Below are positions 34,595 to 48,000 of a DNA stretch of 64,000 nt, piece by piece; the first letter of the stretch is position 1; each line of letters opens with the position of its first letter. The notes under the pieces were generated by a model, which searched no databases, had not been told where the DNA came from, and was given only the letters and a program-made list of their open reading frames with translations. Source of the stretch: Acanthaster planci. Lineage: Eukaryota > Echinodermata > Asteroidea > Valvatida > Acanthasteridae. The translations under genes and the position numbers were made by a program. The stretch is taken from assembly GCF_001949145.1 (NCBI RefSeq), contig NW_019091364.1, positions 3,865,964 to 3,929,963 on the forward strand. Reading direction: 5' to 3'.

Positions 34595-37500
34595 GGAATT
34601 AACACAAAGTTGAAGAATTCCAGCCATAAAATGCAATGAAGTCATTTTCTGATTGTGGAAGAAATCCTTTGTTTACTTAATTTGGTCCATGCAGATTCGA
34701 AACAGTGCAGTTACAACATTTGAAATAAGAGATAGCAGTACAAATGAGAACAAAAAAACGGAGCGTCTTTTTGGAGCACACGTAAACAAATACAAGCAAT
34801 CTAAGTGCGTCACGCGCAATTCGCACTGAACGCGCTGCCATTCACCGTTTTGCCCACTGTTTGCCCACGCTTTTTAAAATTACGGTTTTACACGCAAGAC
34901 TGGTGGTCTATGTGTTATATGTCTGTGGTTGGAAGTCCCTCTATGAAGTGTACCCCAAAGCGGCAAAAGAAAGACGGTTGTAAGTTTTCCAAGCGAGTTC
35001 TTGCGCACGTTCTGCGTGTACGCAAGATTATCCGGTTTGTAAGTGTGACGTCACATCAGTTTAAACCACGCCCACTGAAAATGCACTGCACATAGAGTTA
35101 CGTGTATTGATCGCCGTTTGATTTTACACACTCTCAGGAAAAATTGTAAAATTAAATGAAATTCATTCATAAATTGAGCAAATTTTTTATTAAAAACCGA
35201 CATGCGGCCTACCGAAGTATGAGAATCTTTTCTGTGAGCACAAAGTGAGCGCAGCTTTAAATGAGCGACCAAACTAGGCCTAACATTTTTAAAACAGATA
35301 GACTCATACATCAGCTTAAAAAGTTGAGTTCACAACCTGACTTGAAGGTTTACATTTAACAGCTACTTTCTGGCATAAAAAGTCAGTTTTTAACTGAGAA
35401 CGAATAATTTTATTGTGTAGAGAAAGTTTCGTTTACTGCGTTGACTTTGAATTCCGTTGTTTGTAACTTCATTTAACAGAAACGTCAGCGCTCTGCTTCT
35501 CACTTTGGTTTCATCTCTGCCCCGAAGAAGAATTCTTTCACTCGTATCTCATCGTCTATCACACGATTTGGGTTCAGCGCGTCTAATTAGATCCGACAAA
35601 CACAAATGATGGCTATTGTGGAGATTTTCCGCTGAAATCTGGGGAAAATAAGCGACAAATTAGTCAGTCAGTTTTTGAAACCACTTTTGCCAATAAGTAA
35701 CATTTCAGACGGTCCCAACTTCCAGATAGTCAAGTTTCATATACAAAGCCTGATAGGCTAGATAGACTGTCATAAATTTCTTACGAGGCCCTTAAAGTTA
35801 AGCATTATAAAGTACAACTTGAGAAACTTTCTGAAACTAAAAAAGTGCGACTCACATTTCCTTCTGTTCCTTCTTTCAAACTTGATGTTGATCTCCGGTA
35901 ATTCACTGCTGCGTACACCTCAACCATTATTCTTTCCAAATTTATCTATTTCCAAGTGCACAATTCAGTTTTTCTTCGAAATTTGACGATTAAAGCACAA
36001 AACCTCAACCTTTTTTTGAAAAACTCCATTTTAAAGTACACGCAACAAAATTTGCAACGCTCGTTATTTACCCTCCGGAAAATACGCATACGTGGGACGC
36101 GTTTTGGATGCGAAGTCCAATCCAGTCTATATAATGGAGATCAATGGCTGAGTGCTAAAACACGCCCTCTTTTGTTCCGCTCGGAGCAGATAACCACACA
36201 CCACTAAGGGGCTTTTTGCGTGTACGGTTACGGGAAAAAATGCATGTAGAAACTCCGTTGTACTAAAAGAAATCTTGACCCCCAGCAAAAAATCCTGGAT
36301 AAACCCTTTTACCAGTTGAGTGAAACAGTGCATATTTGCATACTGTGGCTTCATTGCAAAGTTTAGAGTATAGCTTAAATGAGCAGAAGACACTGAAACG
36401 GAAAAGTAAAATTTATTTGGGAGCATTATTATGAACAAAGCAACCACGAGGCAATTTCTCAAATGTGAATCAGAACCCCATAACTGAGGCTTAAACCCAA
36501 CGGATATCAAACTTACACTGCAGTGAAAGTGCCGGACTCAATATCACTAGGGTAAATACAGGAAAACAGTTCTTTGTTGACCCTATGTTATACTAGACAA
36601 ATGCTATTTTTCGAGTATTTAGGAAGGGCAGAAATTCTGTAGTGTGGGTATAAACAACCAACATACAAGCACGTCAATGCATGGGGTCTGGGAACCGGAT
36701 AAATCCGGATTTAAATCCAGGTGGCAGAAAGGGGTGATGATGGGGAACACAGCGTGTTATCGGCCTGAAATCACACAAGGGTCGACCCGCGCGATTGCCA
36801 AATTTAGCGGATCATGCGAGCGAGGTACCGTTGTGGGAGGGACAAAACAAATTTACAATTTGTTTGCGAACTCCACTCAGGCGCAACAGCGAATAACAGC
36901 GAATAAAAATCGTTAGATGACGCTATTTACTGCATTTTTTTTGGGGGGGGGATCCGTTCTGTACGTCTTCAAGGGGCAGGCATATTCGCGTCTCTCTGTG
37001 AAAATGCAAAATACAATTACCTAGATTCCTGCCCCGAGCAACATCAATGCAATCCATAAATTCACGATGTCTTTCTTATACGGAAGCCTGCCAGAATGGT
37101 TAAGTACGATGTTTGAACGCAGAATAGTGAAAGAAAATCGAAATGGAGGAAAATGTGATGTTTGTCATGCCCATCCCTTTGGGAACGATGTCAAAATGTG
37201 AAGAAGGTGGTGACTAATGAGTTCTTAACACGTCCACCACTCCACTCACGTTACAGCTCTCCCTGGTAACAATAAACGATGAAACAATGGTCAATTAACC
37301 ATTCAGATTATCTTGTATTGAGCTTTTTCTTTTCTTTTGAAGTGGAAAGCACAAAGTCTGGTGCTTTCCTTGGCCGTAAAATCGACTAAGTATATGACGA
37401 TGAAGTACCCTGAGCTCACTCTTACTCGCATATTTTACACGTGAGACTTTACGACACTCAACTCCTCCCGCAAAGTAAACACTCATTTCTATACGCTATT

Positions 37501-37683
37501 CATGAATCCGAACAAATATATTGTGTGCTGTACTCAGGTGTACAAGGTTATGGATGTCTTTTGTAAAGAGCTGGCAGTACAAACTTCTCCAATATACCTT
37601 CACTCGGATAGAGGGAACAGCATACAGGGTTTTAACCTTCTCGTACGTAGTCCGTACACTTTTCTGATAGATTATTCATCGTT

Positions 37684-37995
37684 ATGGATGTAGACGCGTC
37701 GTTGGAGCTTCTCGGTGGCTTTGGCCTGCTGCAAACGCTGAACTTCCTCGCTTACTCGCTCTGTGGCGGTAGCAGCTCGTGGCACCTCACAGGGGTCGCT
37801 TTTACGGCATCTGCACCACGCGACTACTGGTGCAGGCTACCTCCCAACGGCACAGGCTTGGACGACGCTGAAGGCTACATCTCAGAGCAATGCCATCTGA
37901 TTTACGAAGCCGAAGGTGGAAGTAACGACACAGTGCCCTGTCTGTACGGCTGGGAATATGACTCCATGTACGGTGAAACTAGCGTTGTGACCGAT
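37684..37995 (+). CDS. Gene B exon 1 (residues 1-104)
   Basis: It covers the N-terminus, TM1 and the extracellular loop, with Cys in YWCRLPP, EQCHLI and VPCLYGW. The start ATGGATGTAGAC matches genes A and C. The donor is GAT|GTGAGT, phase 0. Confidence 0.93.
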
Positions 37996-40900
37996 GTGAG
38001 TGGACCCGTCCAATTCAGTAGCTGAATATTGAGAGTTCAAAAAGTGGGAACATGTAATACGAATAAACATCTATTAAATTACATCATTTTGGGTTACTCG
38101 CACATTTCGATACACACTAAGAAAGAAATACCCGTTACTACTCAAAGAGAACATGGTCATTTGTAGGGTATAAGAAAAATACCACGCAACAAGGGGTGCG
38201 TCAAATTTTACTGAGGCCTATCCTAAGTAAAACGTCAACCTAACGACGACGTCAATTTTCTCACCCATTTTCCTTGTGTCAGATCATTACTCAACAGAAT
38301 GTAATAATTACCCGTTCTTTCGACCAAGTAGCTGATTACTGTTGCAAGACACTGCTGTTCCCCATGTTTACTCAGTAGTGGAGCACTTGATCCAAATGTA
38401 TGTGGTTGATTCATGTTGTCAACAATGCTCTGTTAGGGGTATGTTACCAACAAAACACAGCATAACAGTGTTATGACATTTACAGCTTCGCTTTTGCATG
38501 AAGTGCATATGAACCGACTTTTAAAGCAACATATTTACACATTTTATAGTAATGAGCCCCAAGAAAACGACATCTTATTTCAAGAATTAAAACTGCGTTA
38601 TCTGCTCCTCAGCTTGTCTATGAGATGGTTCATTCTTCTCTTTTCAGTTGGACCTAGTCTGCGATCGTGCCATCCTCGCTGGTACCCTGACTTCCATCCA
38701 TTTTGGCGGGGTGCTGGCGGGCTCCTACATCCTAGGCCAATTGTCGGACATTTTGGGGAGGCGCTTAGTTGTTCTTGGCTCGCTGGTTGGACTTGTGGCA
38801 ACGGGGACAGGCCTCAGTTTCACATGGAGCTTTGCAGGGATGGCTGGTCTGAGATTTTTGAATGGATTTTTCATTCCAGTAAGTCCGCAGGACTTAAAAA
38901 AAATCACACAATTTGTTTTTGTTTTATTTTTCTTGAGAAAGTTCTACATAAAATCTTTCAGTGGCATGCATGGAGTTTTTGCCTCCCATTCAAGACAACC
39001 CAAAGACCTAGAAATTTTGAAAGTGCACTGAGCTGAAAAAGTTAACACTGATTGTATTATAGTCGTATTAAGCTTATAGAAAACAGAGAAAACACGTTCA
39101 TCTGCTGTACAGATGCACCATAGTTTTTCCAAGGGCTACAGCTACGGGCAAACCAGTTTATTAAATTTTCTGCAGTTCAGGCACTGTGCGGTCGGCGCAT
39201 ATGCGACGAAGGGAACGGGTCATTTGAAATGAGAAAAACCAAGATATCAACGGGGATAAGAACCAACCAGCTTGCTTGTAGAAAACCTCAAGACTGACCC
39301 AGCTGTTAATCGTTGATTAGCTTTTATAGCTGATGAGTGCTTTTCCCCTCTCCTTTGGAACCCCTCCACCGAATAAAGTGGTTCTCCCATCCGGAAAAAA
39401 TACTGGATGTATCCATAAGTCGAGGTAAGCATACCTTGCGGCCAGTAGAGCAACAAAGACTGGAAATAAAGCGTGTGGACTTTAAGTCTCAAATTGAAAT
39501 TCCACTTTACCTGAGAAAATCATTTCGGTGGAGTGAAAATATCTCACCAAAAACTCATTTGCTTCGGGCAAAACAGTTAATGAACCGCAAAAGCTGAATT
39601 AAGTTTAGGACAAAGGTGAATTTTTAAGTACTATCACGAGGTATTCGTCAATTGTGTGGTACATATGCACCTTCAGTTACAAGACGTTAACAATAAAGAT
39701 TTAATCCAAGGTGACTATTTCAGTGATTATTTAGTACCGGTAGCACTTCAATGTGATGTCTACTGTTGCGTTTACGGCCTACACTAACATGTGAGAAAAA
39801 CTGGATTTTGCTCCCTTTTTTGGCCACGAGATTTTGTAAAAGGTTCAATGGAATGCTTATTACTATGCATGGTTGCTGATAAGATGTATCAACTGAATTT
39901 GTTTCTTTCAAACATATGCACCCTGCAGTCTACGTCAGTAAGAGATCATGGTCGCCGTAAAGAATGTCTTCAGGAAGTACACAAATTCATGCTAACATGC
40001 TGATATGTGTATAATCTAAACATTACGTACGCAGTTTCTAAAAGGCAAAGTTCAGAACGATACAATACACGCACTACGAACTTCAAGAAATGCAATGCAC
40101 TAACAATGAATGTCCATTGTTATTGCACCTTGACGTAACGAATGCACCGTAACGAATGCACAATCGTTTTGCAGTGTTTGGCACAAAGAAGTGGCACGGT
40201 CTTGGTTGAATTTACTCAATGGTCTGCTTGAGTTTAGTAAATAGACTAAAGCAAACCTTCCGTCTCCCTCACTTTCATGGTACACAGTCGTGCCTCTGCG
40301 AGGTGTTCATTTTCGCTGAACCCTAAACTTTAAAGCAAATTCAGGACAGAAGGGCGGTTGCAGGATAGAAGTGCCGCCTTAACGGCATATCGCGAGAAAA
40401 AGTGAATGCAGGATCACTGTATATGGGTCCTTCAAAGACAATCAAAACGGTTAGGCCTACGGCTCAGCAGATTGCGCAAACTCACTGCTCTGGGTGATAT
40501 ATGCATAATGATAAGGTACTAGCATGAAATTAATCTCTTCAGGGTTCTCTGACAGTGACGTACGTGCGCTTGATCGAGATGTTCACTCCAGGTCGCCGAC
40601 TTAAGGGACAGCTGGTCTGCGAGATGATGTGGGTGTGCGGCATCTCTTTGTTGGCACCTGCAGCTTACCTCCTACCGAATTGGAGACACCTTCAGCTGGC
40701 TATATCTCTCTTCGGAATCCCTGTGATATTCTTTGTTTGGTAATTTTTTTTTGCAACATACCTGGTAGATCAGCTGATTCATGTGCCAATTAGTGTTCGG
40801 CTGATAGGATGACATAACTAGTGGAGACAGGTTATGGACCAAACACATTTAACCCAACCCGTATTGGCCAAACCTAACGCGACCCGTTCCGACCAAACTC

Positions 40901-43900
40901 AAACCAATCCAACAATCAGTCAACTTGGCACAGGCCTATGCAAACCAATCCCAACCAAGACAAACTATGGATGATTAGGCTGAATTGAAAAACCTCCCCA
41001 AATTGGACGGTTTTTAATGGCAGTCTATTAGCAGTAAACGCCGTAAAGACCTGCTAACACGGGCGTTTCACAATAGTACGCCTCCAAGAGTTTGAAACGC
41101 GTCGACCAATCACAGTGCGCGAAATCTGTCGACCCAATGCGCGTTTGGAAAGGGTCAACAGATTTCGCGCATTGGTCCAAGGGATGTACAATGAACTTGC
41201 CACACAAAAGCATGGGTCAGTTCGTAAGTGGCAAAACAGTTTTGACGACGTTCGTCTTCGTTCAGTGCCAGTTTTGACGATGCTCGTTTTTGTCCATTCC
41301 CAGGTTGTCTTATGACTCTATAAGATGGTTGGTTCAAAAGGGCAGGATAGAGAAGGCAGAAAAGTTTCTTCAGAGGATCGCCAAGTCTAAGAACATCAAT
41401 CTTTCTGGCAACTTCCTCCTGGCCCAGCAAGACCCAGACGTGCAGAACGGCAACAAGCCGCTGAGCGAGAACGCCATCGAACTGGAAACGACTACCACCG
41501 TCGAAAAGACTCGGATTGGAGGCTTCCAACATGGCAGGGACGGTGGGTCTACCTTACACGACAAACATCTAGGACATCGGGACTTTAGGGGGAAGAAGGC
41601 TACTGTCGTAGATTTGTTCAAGACACCTGTTCTGATTAAAAGATCGTTGATTGTGAGCTATTGTTGGTAAGCTGATAGCTTCTATTTACACCTACAAGAA
41701 GCAGCTTACCGTAGTAAAAGATATGACTGTAACAATATATAAAACGATCGATTAAAGTAATGCTATCGAGTTACCTGAGACGTGTTTTCTTCATCCTCCA
41801 CACAATAGGTTCACAAGCAACGTTGTATACTATGGTTTCTTTATCAACGCTACTAATCTCGTCGGCAACAAGTATTTAAATTTCTTCTTGATATCGGTGA
41901 CGGAGGCGCCGAGTTACATCCTGAATTATTTCATAATGAAGAGGTATTAAAGTTTGTGTTAAACATGCTTTACATAAGACTGTAACACTGACTTGGGTTG
42001 TGGGCTTAGACAAGGAACTTTTGAAGTGTTAATTTCAGATTATTTTAAACACCGACTATTACAACATCATGCAGCCACAACAAAATCTGTTCATACCCGT
42101 CGGAGACTGACGCAACACCAAGTCCCCAACAAAATATCACATTTAACTGCGTTACAACCCAATCAGCCTGACCAGATTATTTCTGAAATGCCGCCTTTTT
42201 TCATTATTTCACCGAAGATTTGGTCGCAGACGTCCAATCATCTTTGTCTATGCTCTCAGCGGTGTGACTTGTGTGATAACTGGGGCGATACCAAAGGAAA
42301 CAGGTACAAAATTAATATGCATCTTGAAGTCTCTTTCACTCACTTTTTATTAATAAACACGTTTCACCCAAGACTTTCTCACAGATTTACATTTAGACAC
42401 ATTCCTAACCGCATTTCGGTAAACATGTCGTTGGTAAAACGTGTTAAAAGGTGGCCACAAAAAATGCTAAAACTGTAAGCACTTTTGTTTACCACGCACC
42501 GTCAAAGACAACGTCATTAAGGAGTGATATATCAATGGCTATACGTTTTCCCATACACCTTTCCTTAAACAAAATTTAGAAATTATAACGAAACCTTTTT
42601 GTCAATAAGTCACAAACTAGGAATTCATTGAAAATATTAGATCTTTTTTGTACTTTTTGTATGTTAACTAGTTTCACTGAACACCCTTACGTAAAAAGAT
42701 GTGTTTTGGAAAAGACCGTATGATGTTTCGGAATGTGGACAGTTTGAATAGTTATAAAATTAGTCAGATGTTGTCTTATCTTTTAGCTTCTGGTATTGAC
42801 TTGACTGTAGTCATCCTCGTTTTTGCAATAATCGGCAAGCTCTTTGCATCAGCTGCTTTCGACATCGTTTTCCTGATCACAGCTGAGGTCTTTCCGACAG
42901 TTTTGAGGTATTGAAAACAGTTACACGTTCACTGATGTGCCCACGACACTTAAAACAACAAAGTTTATCGTGCTCTTGGATTATGCGGTAACTCAACACT
43001 GAAGTGAAACTCCAAAATCCACTGGGATTTACACATGTACAGAAGTCATATCTTGACAGGCTATGTGACGAATAACATTCCCACGTTCTGCAGCGGCGTA
43101 TCCAGCTTGGTGTGTGTGTGGGGGGGGATCCAAAAGCGAATGCGTCCTCGTCCTCATTCAGCATGATGCTGTGGAGAAAACAATCAAAAGCCTTACTCAC
43201 TTCCCGGCATTCTTGCTTTTATATGCTGGTGTTGTTTACTGAGGGCTTTTGTGCTAATAAAAACCGAATACTTCCTTTCCTACTCACCCATTCTTTAAAA
43301 TAAATAAATAAATTAAAAAAATTAAACCAAACTAAATCCTCAAAAATTCCCCCTGCCCCCCTCCCCGCTGGATACGCCACTGAAATTGTGTTTACTGTTC
43401 TCTTAGGAAAGCCCGTGTAATAATGACAGAAACAAACTTTACAGAAGGCTGGCCATTGCCGGCATTATTGTTGGTCAGGTTAAGCCATAACTGCAGCCTC
43501 TGACTTGTATGGCATTACTTGAATAAATATCCCTAAAACGATATGTCCCTGTTCCATTCTCTGTTATGTAGAAGTGCTGCGTTCGGTGCTGCATCCATGA
43601 TTGGCAAGGTCGGTGGTATGGTGGCACCTTTCATCATCTTCCTGGTAAGTACAACGAAATGGGCTGCGGTTTATATTTTTTGCTTTTTGTCATTTTCATA
43701 TTGGTAATGTGAGTCCGATTAATGATGGAGAAATACATGTCAGAACCTATAAGGTCCTGCTCTTATAGTTGGAGGATAGAGCTTGGGGCTAGGCTGAAGG
43801 TATGCCGAGACTGAGTAAAGAACGAACTGTAGCCATTGGTCATCAGCTGGACAGCCAACTGGTTGGCTATAGGCCTTTCTGGAACGGGACAGGTAGGCAA

Positions 43901-45051
43901 GGAGGGGTTGTGGTGCTAGTTAGCCCACCTGTCTACTCGACACTCATGTTGCCATTGGAAGAGACGAAAAATAGACAGGGACCACTCCAGGTGCAAACTG
44001 GTCGTCCAAGCTAGAGGCAAATCTAGCTTTATAAAGACAGAGGGAATTGCGATGAAAGTCCATGAGCACAGATGAATAACGTGAATTAGTGGATTATGGA
44101 TGAAACTAATGCTCGTAAAGTAATTATATAATTAGTTGACTTTCAGCTAAAGAAACGGGAAAAGACAAAAGAAAAAAGACACTCCACATCTGGATCCACT
44201 AGAGTGAACGTGAACTGTTGCTTTGTGAAACAATAATCCCCACACTAACACAAACACACACATGGGACCACGTAAGCTCCCAGTCCAGTGAGGATTTAAA
44301 ATGACAGGCCACAATGTATACATATATGGCCAGATCGAGGCTAACTAAAGGTGGGGAGTAACTTTATTGTTGATGCCGTCAGAACACATAATTTAAGCAG
44401 CTTAAGACCACGGGCATGCTCGTTTTTTGAGAAAGATGCAATATTTAGTGGGAAGATGGCACAATAGTTACTGTGCTATTGTATAAGAGGCAAGTTAAAA
44501 ATACAAACTAAGGGACCCTGGAGACAAACCGACGATAAGCAAGGTACGTAGCACGTAGCCATGGGCGTCACACGCATTTTTATTTTTTTTCCTAGGGGGA
44601 ACCCTAAACAGTCCAAGCGGGGGGGGGAACTCATCAACTAGAGAAAATAAACGTTTGGATTTGTCGATTTTTAAAATAAAACATGGACGATTGCCATCCC
44701 CTTCATACATTTTATTGTTTTAAAAATATCTTTCGCATTCCCCCACTTTTTCCCTGGTTTTTTTTTATTTCATTTTCAGCCAGAAGTGGGGGACACCAAC
44801 GTGCCCCCCCACACGATGCCCATGTGTAAATCCCTTCTTTTATATGTTTGGTTTGACGATCTTTTTGGCAGAATGTCTACCATGATTCCATTCCCATGAT
44901 CGTTTTCGGCGTGCTGTCTCTGATAGCTGGGGCTCTTGTCCTGCCTCTTCCCGAGACCAATAACCGATCTCTGCCGGAGACACTGGAAGACGGAGCCAAG
45001 CTCGCCTGTAAAGCCAACCCGGAGGATGAGCAGTCACCCACACATGCTTAG
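37684..45051 (+). CDS. Gene B: SLC22-family transporter (nine coding exons, 565 aa)
   Basis: Join of 37684-37995, 38648-38878, 40543-40739, 41304-41666, 41809-41943, 42218-42303, 42787-42907, 43572-43644 and 44872-45051, ending TAG. It is a 12-TM major-facilitator carrier of the plasma membrane. Motifs seen are MDVDASLELLGGFGLLQ at the start, NGT and NDT sequons in the extracellular loop, GQLSDILGRR after TM2, IRWLVQKGR after TM6 (the usual ESP is replaced by YDS), RFGRRRP after TM8, AEVFPTVLR after TM10 and LPETNNRSLPETLEDG at the end. All junctions are GT/AG and in phase. Exons 2, 3 and 5-8 have exactly the sizes found in genes A and C. TM11 carries Lys494 where cation carriers have Asp. 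Its closest relative here is gene C, so the two likely arose by a later tandem duplication than A. The substrate is unknown. Confidence 0.94.
38648..38878 (+). CDS. Gene B exon 2 (residues 105-181)
   Basis: It starts LDLVCDRAILAGTLTSIHFGG and carries GQLSDILGRRLVVLG, ending NGFFIP. It covers TM2-TM4. The acceptor is CTTTTCAG and the donor CCA|GTAAGT. Confidence 0.93.
40543..40739 (+). CDS. Gene B exon 3 (residues 182-247)
   Basis: It starts GSLTVTYVRLIEMFTPGRR and continues with TM5 and LPNWRHLQLAI in TM6. The acceptor is TCTTCAG and the donor TG|GTAATT, exit phase 2 within the Trp codon. Confidence 0.93.
41061..41182. mobile_element. MITE family 1, truncated copy in gene B intron 3
   Basis: GGGCGTTTCACAATAGTACG, CCTCCAAGAGTTTG and GCGCGAAATCTGTCGACCC match the element at 27142-27307. 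The inverted partner GGGTCAACAGATTTCGCGC is present, but the outer right arm (CAAACTCTTG...) is missing. It lies about 120 bases before exon 4. Confidence 0.7.
41304..41666 (+). CDS. Gene B exon 4 (residues 247-368)
   Basis: It starts LSYDSIRWLVQKGRIEKAEKF, followed by a hydrophilic cytosolic loop containing LLAQQDPDVQNGN, shared with gene C, and DLFKTPVLI before TM7. The acceptor is TTCCCAG and the donor TG|GTAAGC. Confidence 0.93.
41809..41943 (+). CDS. Gene B exon 5 (residues 368-413)
   Basis: It encodes TM7-TM8 with VVYYGFFINATNLVGNKYLN, including an NAT sequon in the outer loop, and ends FIMK. The acceptor is CAATAG and the donor AG|GTATTA. Confidence 0.92.
42218..42303 (+). CDS. Gene B exon 6 (residues 413-442)
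   Basis: It encodes RFGRRRPIIFVYALSG and TM9, ending IPKET. The acceptor is ACCGAAG, weak in pyrimidines just before the AG but T-rich upstream. The donor is CAG|GTACAA. Confidence 0.88.
42787..42907 (+). CDS. Gene B exon 7 (residues 442-482)
   Basis: It encodes SGIDLTVVILVFAIIGKLF (TM10) and AEVFPTVLR. The acceptor is TCTTTTAG and the donor AG|GTATTG. It is 121 bases as in the sister genes. Confidence 0.92.
43091..43382. mobile_element. Inverted-repeat element in gene B intron 7, GGCGTATCCAGC termini
   Basis: The left end CAGCGGCGTATCCAGC and the right end GCTGGATACGCCACTG are inverted with 15 of 16 bases matching. A G-run follows the left end and C-runs precede the right end. The element is 292 bases long and non-coding. 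Related ends occur at 18788, 32636 and 52059. Confidence 0.75.
43572..43644 (+). CDS. Gene B exon 8 (residues 482-506)
   Basis: It encodes SAAFGAASMIGKVGGMVAP (TM11). AAG at 43606-43608 encodes Lys494. The acceptor is TTATGTAG and the donor CTG|GTAAGT. Confidence 0.92.
44872..45051 (+). CDS. Gene B exon 9 (residues 507-565)
   Basis: It encodes NVYHDSIPMIVFGVLSLIAG (TM12) and the tail with NNRSLPETLEDGAKL, ending SPTHA and TAG. The acceptor is TTTGGCAG. No AATAAA was seen in the next kilobase. Confidence 0.93.
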   Translation, partial: NVYHDSIPMIVFGVLSLIAGALVLPLPETNNRSLPETLEDGAKLACKANPEDEQSPTHA

Positions 45052-48000
45052 ACTAGTGATGTTTATATCTGAGACATCTATCCTTTCTATCCTTTGGTAC
45101 TCTAACATCCTGTTTCACTTATGTAATAGTATTATTCAAGTATGAACAAAGATTATACACAGAAGCATATTACGCATAGAAGCCTGCAGTTTTATTTCGT
45201 TCACTTGGGTCTAATTTCAGTCTACCAGAAATGTACCAAGTTGCATTCTTATACAGCATTAATTGTTATATAAACCATTTTCGACTCATCAGAGAAGCGT
45301 GGTTTAACCCATTCAGCATTGGCAGACTATGAGCGGCCTGCGCCATGCAACACAATATTACTCAAAGATATCGAATATGTCGTACTGTGCGTTGTGATGT
45401 GTGATCACTGTGCACTGTAAAAGTAAAACGAAAAAATGATTACGAAATGGTATGTTGAGTTCCCAGAATGTTCTAGGGAAAATGCCACTCACAGTTGAAA
45501 TACTAACCAAAAACGGTTATATCTATAAAAGAAAGTTGTATGTCTGCTCTAAACACTGGAAACGAAACTGACATCAATGTCTCAATTCTCCCAGTAAACT
45601 ATGGTATTTCATGCAAATTGATATAAGTAAAATATCAAATGTTACATTTAAGGTAATGTTATGTTAATATGAAAATTAGGTTTGATACTAATTTTAGTTG
45701 ATACCACCCGAAATATCCAGAAGTTATTATATTCAGCACAGATCATCTGTACTAATTACTGAAAGGAAAGTAGAGATTTTAGGTAACAAAAGACCAAACT
45801 ACCCAGAGTATATTGTAAAAGAAAATGAAATAGGAAACGCATGCAGTCACTGCCACGTCAATAGATCGAGAGAATATTTTCTCTGTCTGTATGCTCTTTC
45901 AGTTTATAGAGAGCTGCAATATTATACTTTCAGAACTTTGAGACGGATTCTCGATTCCACCGTTCTGTTTGTGTTCCCCACCCCTTTCAGTGAGCCCCAC
46001 AGGGTTTATTTTTATGTGCTCTGAGAGGGCAGAGTCTCCCCACCCCCCCACTCCCCCAAAAGAGGGAAAAATCGCAAAGTTTAGTCTACTAGTGGAGGAC
46101 AGAAGTTTTGATATAACACTTCAATTTTCTCCAAACCATGCAAAAAGCCTAAACAAGTTCAGCCTCAACTCGATCCCTGAAAAGCAGTAAGGATTACAGA
46201 AAAACATCCTGACATTTTTGGCCCACCCCCGGAAAATTTGGTTGGATCCTCTTTGCATGGAGATCGAGAATCATAATTCAGGTTCTACTTAACCAACAGG
46301 ATTCTTTGTGCTGAACGCCTTTGTGTCCCTTTGCGTGCTAACACCAAAAGGTGACTGTACAACACCCGGGAGGGCATTCCCAGCGAGTGAAATAACCCAA
46401 TCTGCGGCACAACACTCGTGGTGCATCGGGGGACTGAAGCAACAAAGCACGCACCAGCCAAATATAATCTGTGACCTAGAAAAAGTTATTGATCTGTAGG
46501 CCCATAAGATAAAATAGTTTGTTACTTTTTTTCGTTATGAAATTTTAAATCACTCTTTGATTTTTTTAAAAGAAAGTCTGAAAAAACTGGGTATTATAAA
46601 GTCAACTGCTGTATAATGTGAACCGTGGAGATTAAAAGGTTAGAAAAAACAAAAAGATACATGTCACCTTTTCGGTGTTTCAGGGACAAATTAAATAGCC
46701 CGTCATTTATCCGCATGATTATTTAGGGCCAGGAGTTTAATATGACAAGGGGTACTTTGTTAGCACAGGTTTTTGTATGGGTGTGTGCGGCCGGGGAAAA
46801 GACAATTGAACTCGGATTTGTTCTCCTGCAACGTGGTAATCTAAGAACTTGGGTGTTTCAGGCTTGATTTTTTTTTTTTGAACTTGGCATGCATCTAAAA
46901 ACACCCATCATCCTTATAACTGTGAAGTTTGAACTTAACCCAGACATATGATTTTGTTGTTACCGTCATTGGACGTTCAAGGGTACACCGGCTGTATGCA
47001 GTATATTTTAATTTTCACAAACTTGTGTCAAAATGACTGGAAAGAGTAAAAAAAAATTGTTAGTAAACTTCTGAAAGAAAGCACTACGGCAATATCGGAG
47101 AAAATACTGGGGGTATTTTAATCTCTTCCCCTATATATTCCTGTAACGCCTTGTCAGTACTTTCAATTAAAAGAAACCTTCTAAATAAAAGCAGATAATT
47201 ACAAACAAACAAACAAACTGGAAAAAAACAAAGCAACCAACAAAAAAAAAAAAGAAAATGGGAAAAAATGCTCGGGAGAATAAGTCCCCGGCTTCCTGAC
47301 GGCACGGACACCAGAACTTTAAATCTCCCAGAATAACAGGTCACTCTAGCAACGTACGAGGATTCGATAATTACATTCTGCAAATATGGACCCCAACCCT
47401 TTCCTACTAACCCAAAATGAAAATGTGTTTATCATTTGCAAGCTCCCACAAGACTGTTTCACCCCAGGTTTTATAGAGTAACCAGTCCACAGTCATTTAG
47501 GTAGTCCCCGGCGTGTGGTCACTGAAACTTTCAGCATCAGTTGTCTGAATGCTACGGAAGCGTATATAGGACATGACTGAAAAAAAAAACAATTGGGCCT
47601 GCTATTTCGCCCGGCCGGGGCGGATTAGTATTTACAGCCGTCTTCTCCAGGCCAACTTTCGGCAGGTAGTAGAGGGTTTCTTTGCATGCGACTCGGTAGT
47701 GAACCACCTTACCCGACGTTAGATGTGTAACGGGAGACAGCAGACCTCTTGGTGACCCGCTGGCAAATCACCCACTACCACTCAGATAGAGACAGTGAGC
47801 TGCTTTTGTGGGGCAGGTTTTGTGATGCACTGAAGCTGCAGTCCTTTGGATACAAAGTTATTTCTGGAAAGTTAAAGCAATATATGCCAGCCCAAATGGG
47901 AATGGAATATGATCCCTTAATATCCCCGTGGACCAGGATCCCTTGCCAAAATGGGTTTCAAAGCAGCAAAAAGTGTCTGAGCTTATTTGTCGAGCTCCAC

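Larger units (their letters stand above)
31035..37683. other. Intergenic region between genes A and B
   Basis: No coding exon was recognised in this 6.6-kb spacer. It contains two tRNA-like stretches, a GGCGTAGCC-terminus element (32636-32819) and several G-runs. The 5' untranslated region and promoter of gene B must lie toward the right end, but no clear TATA box was assigned. Confidence 0.45.
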
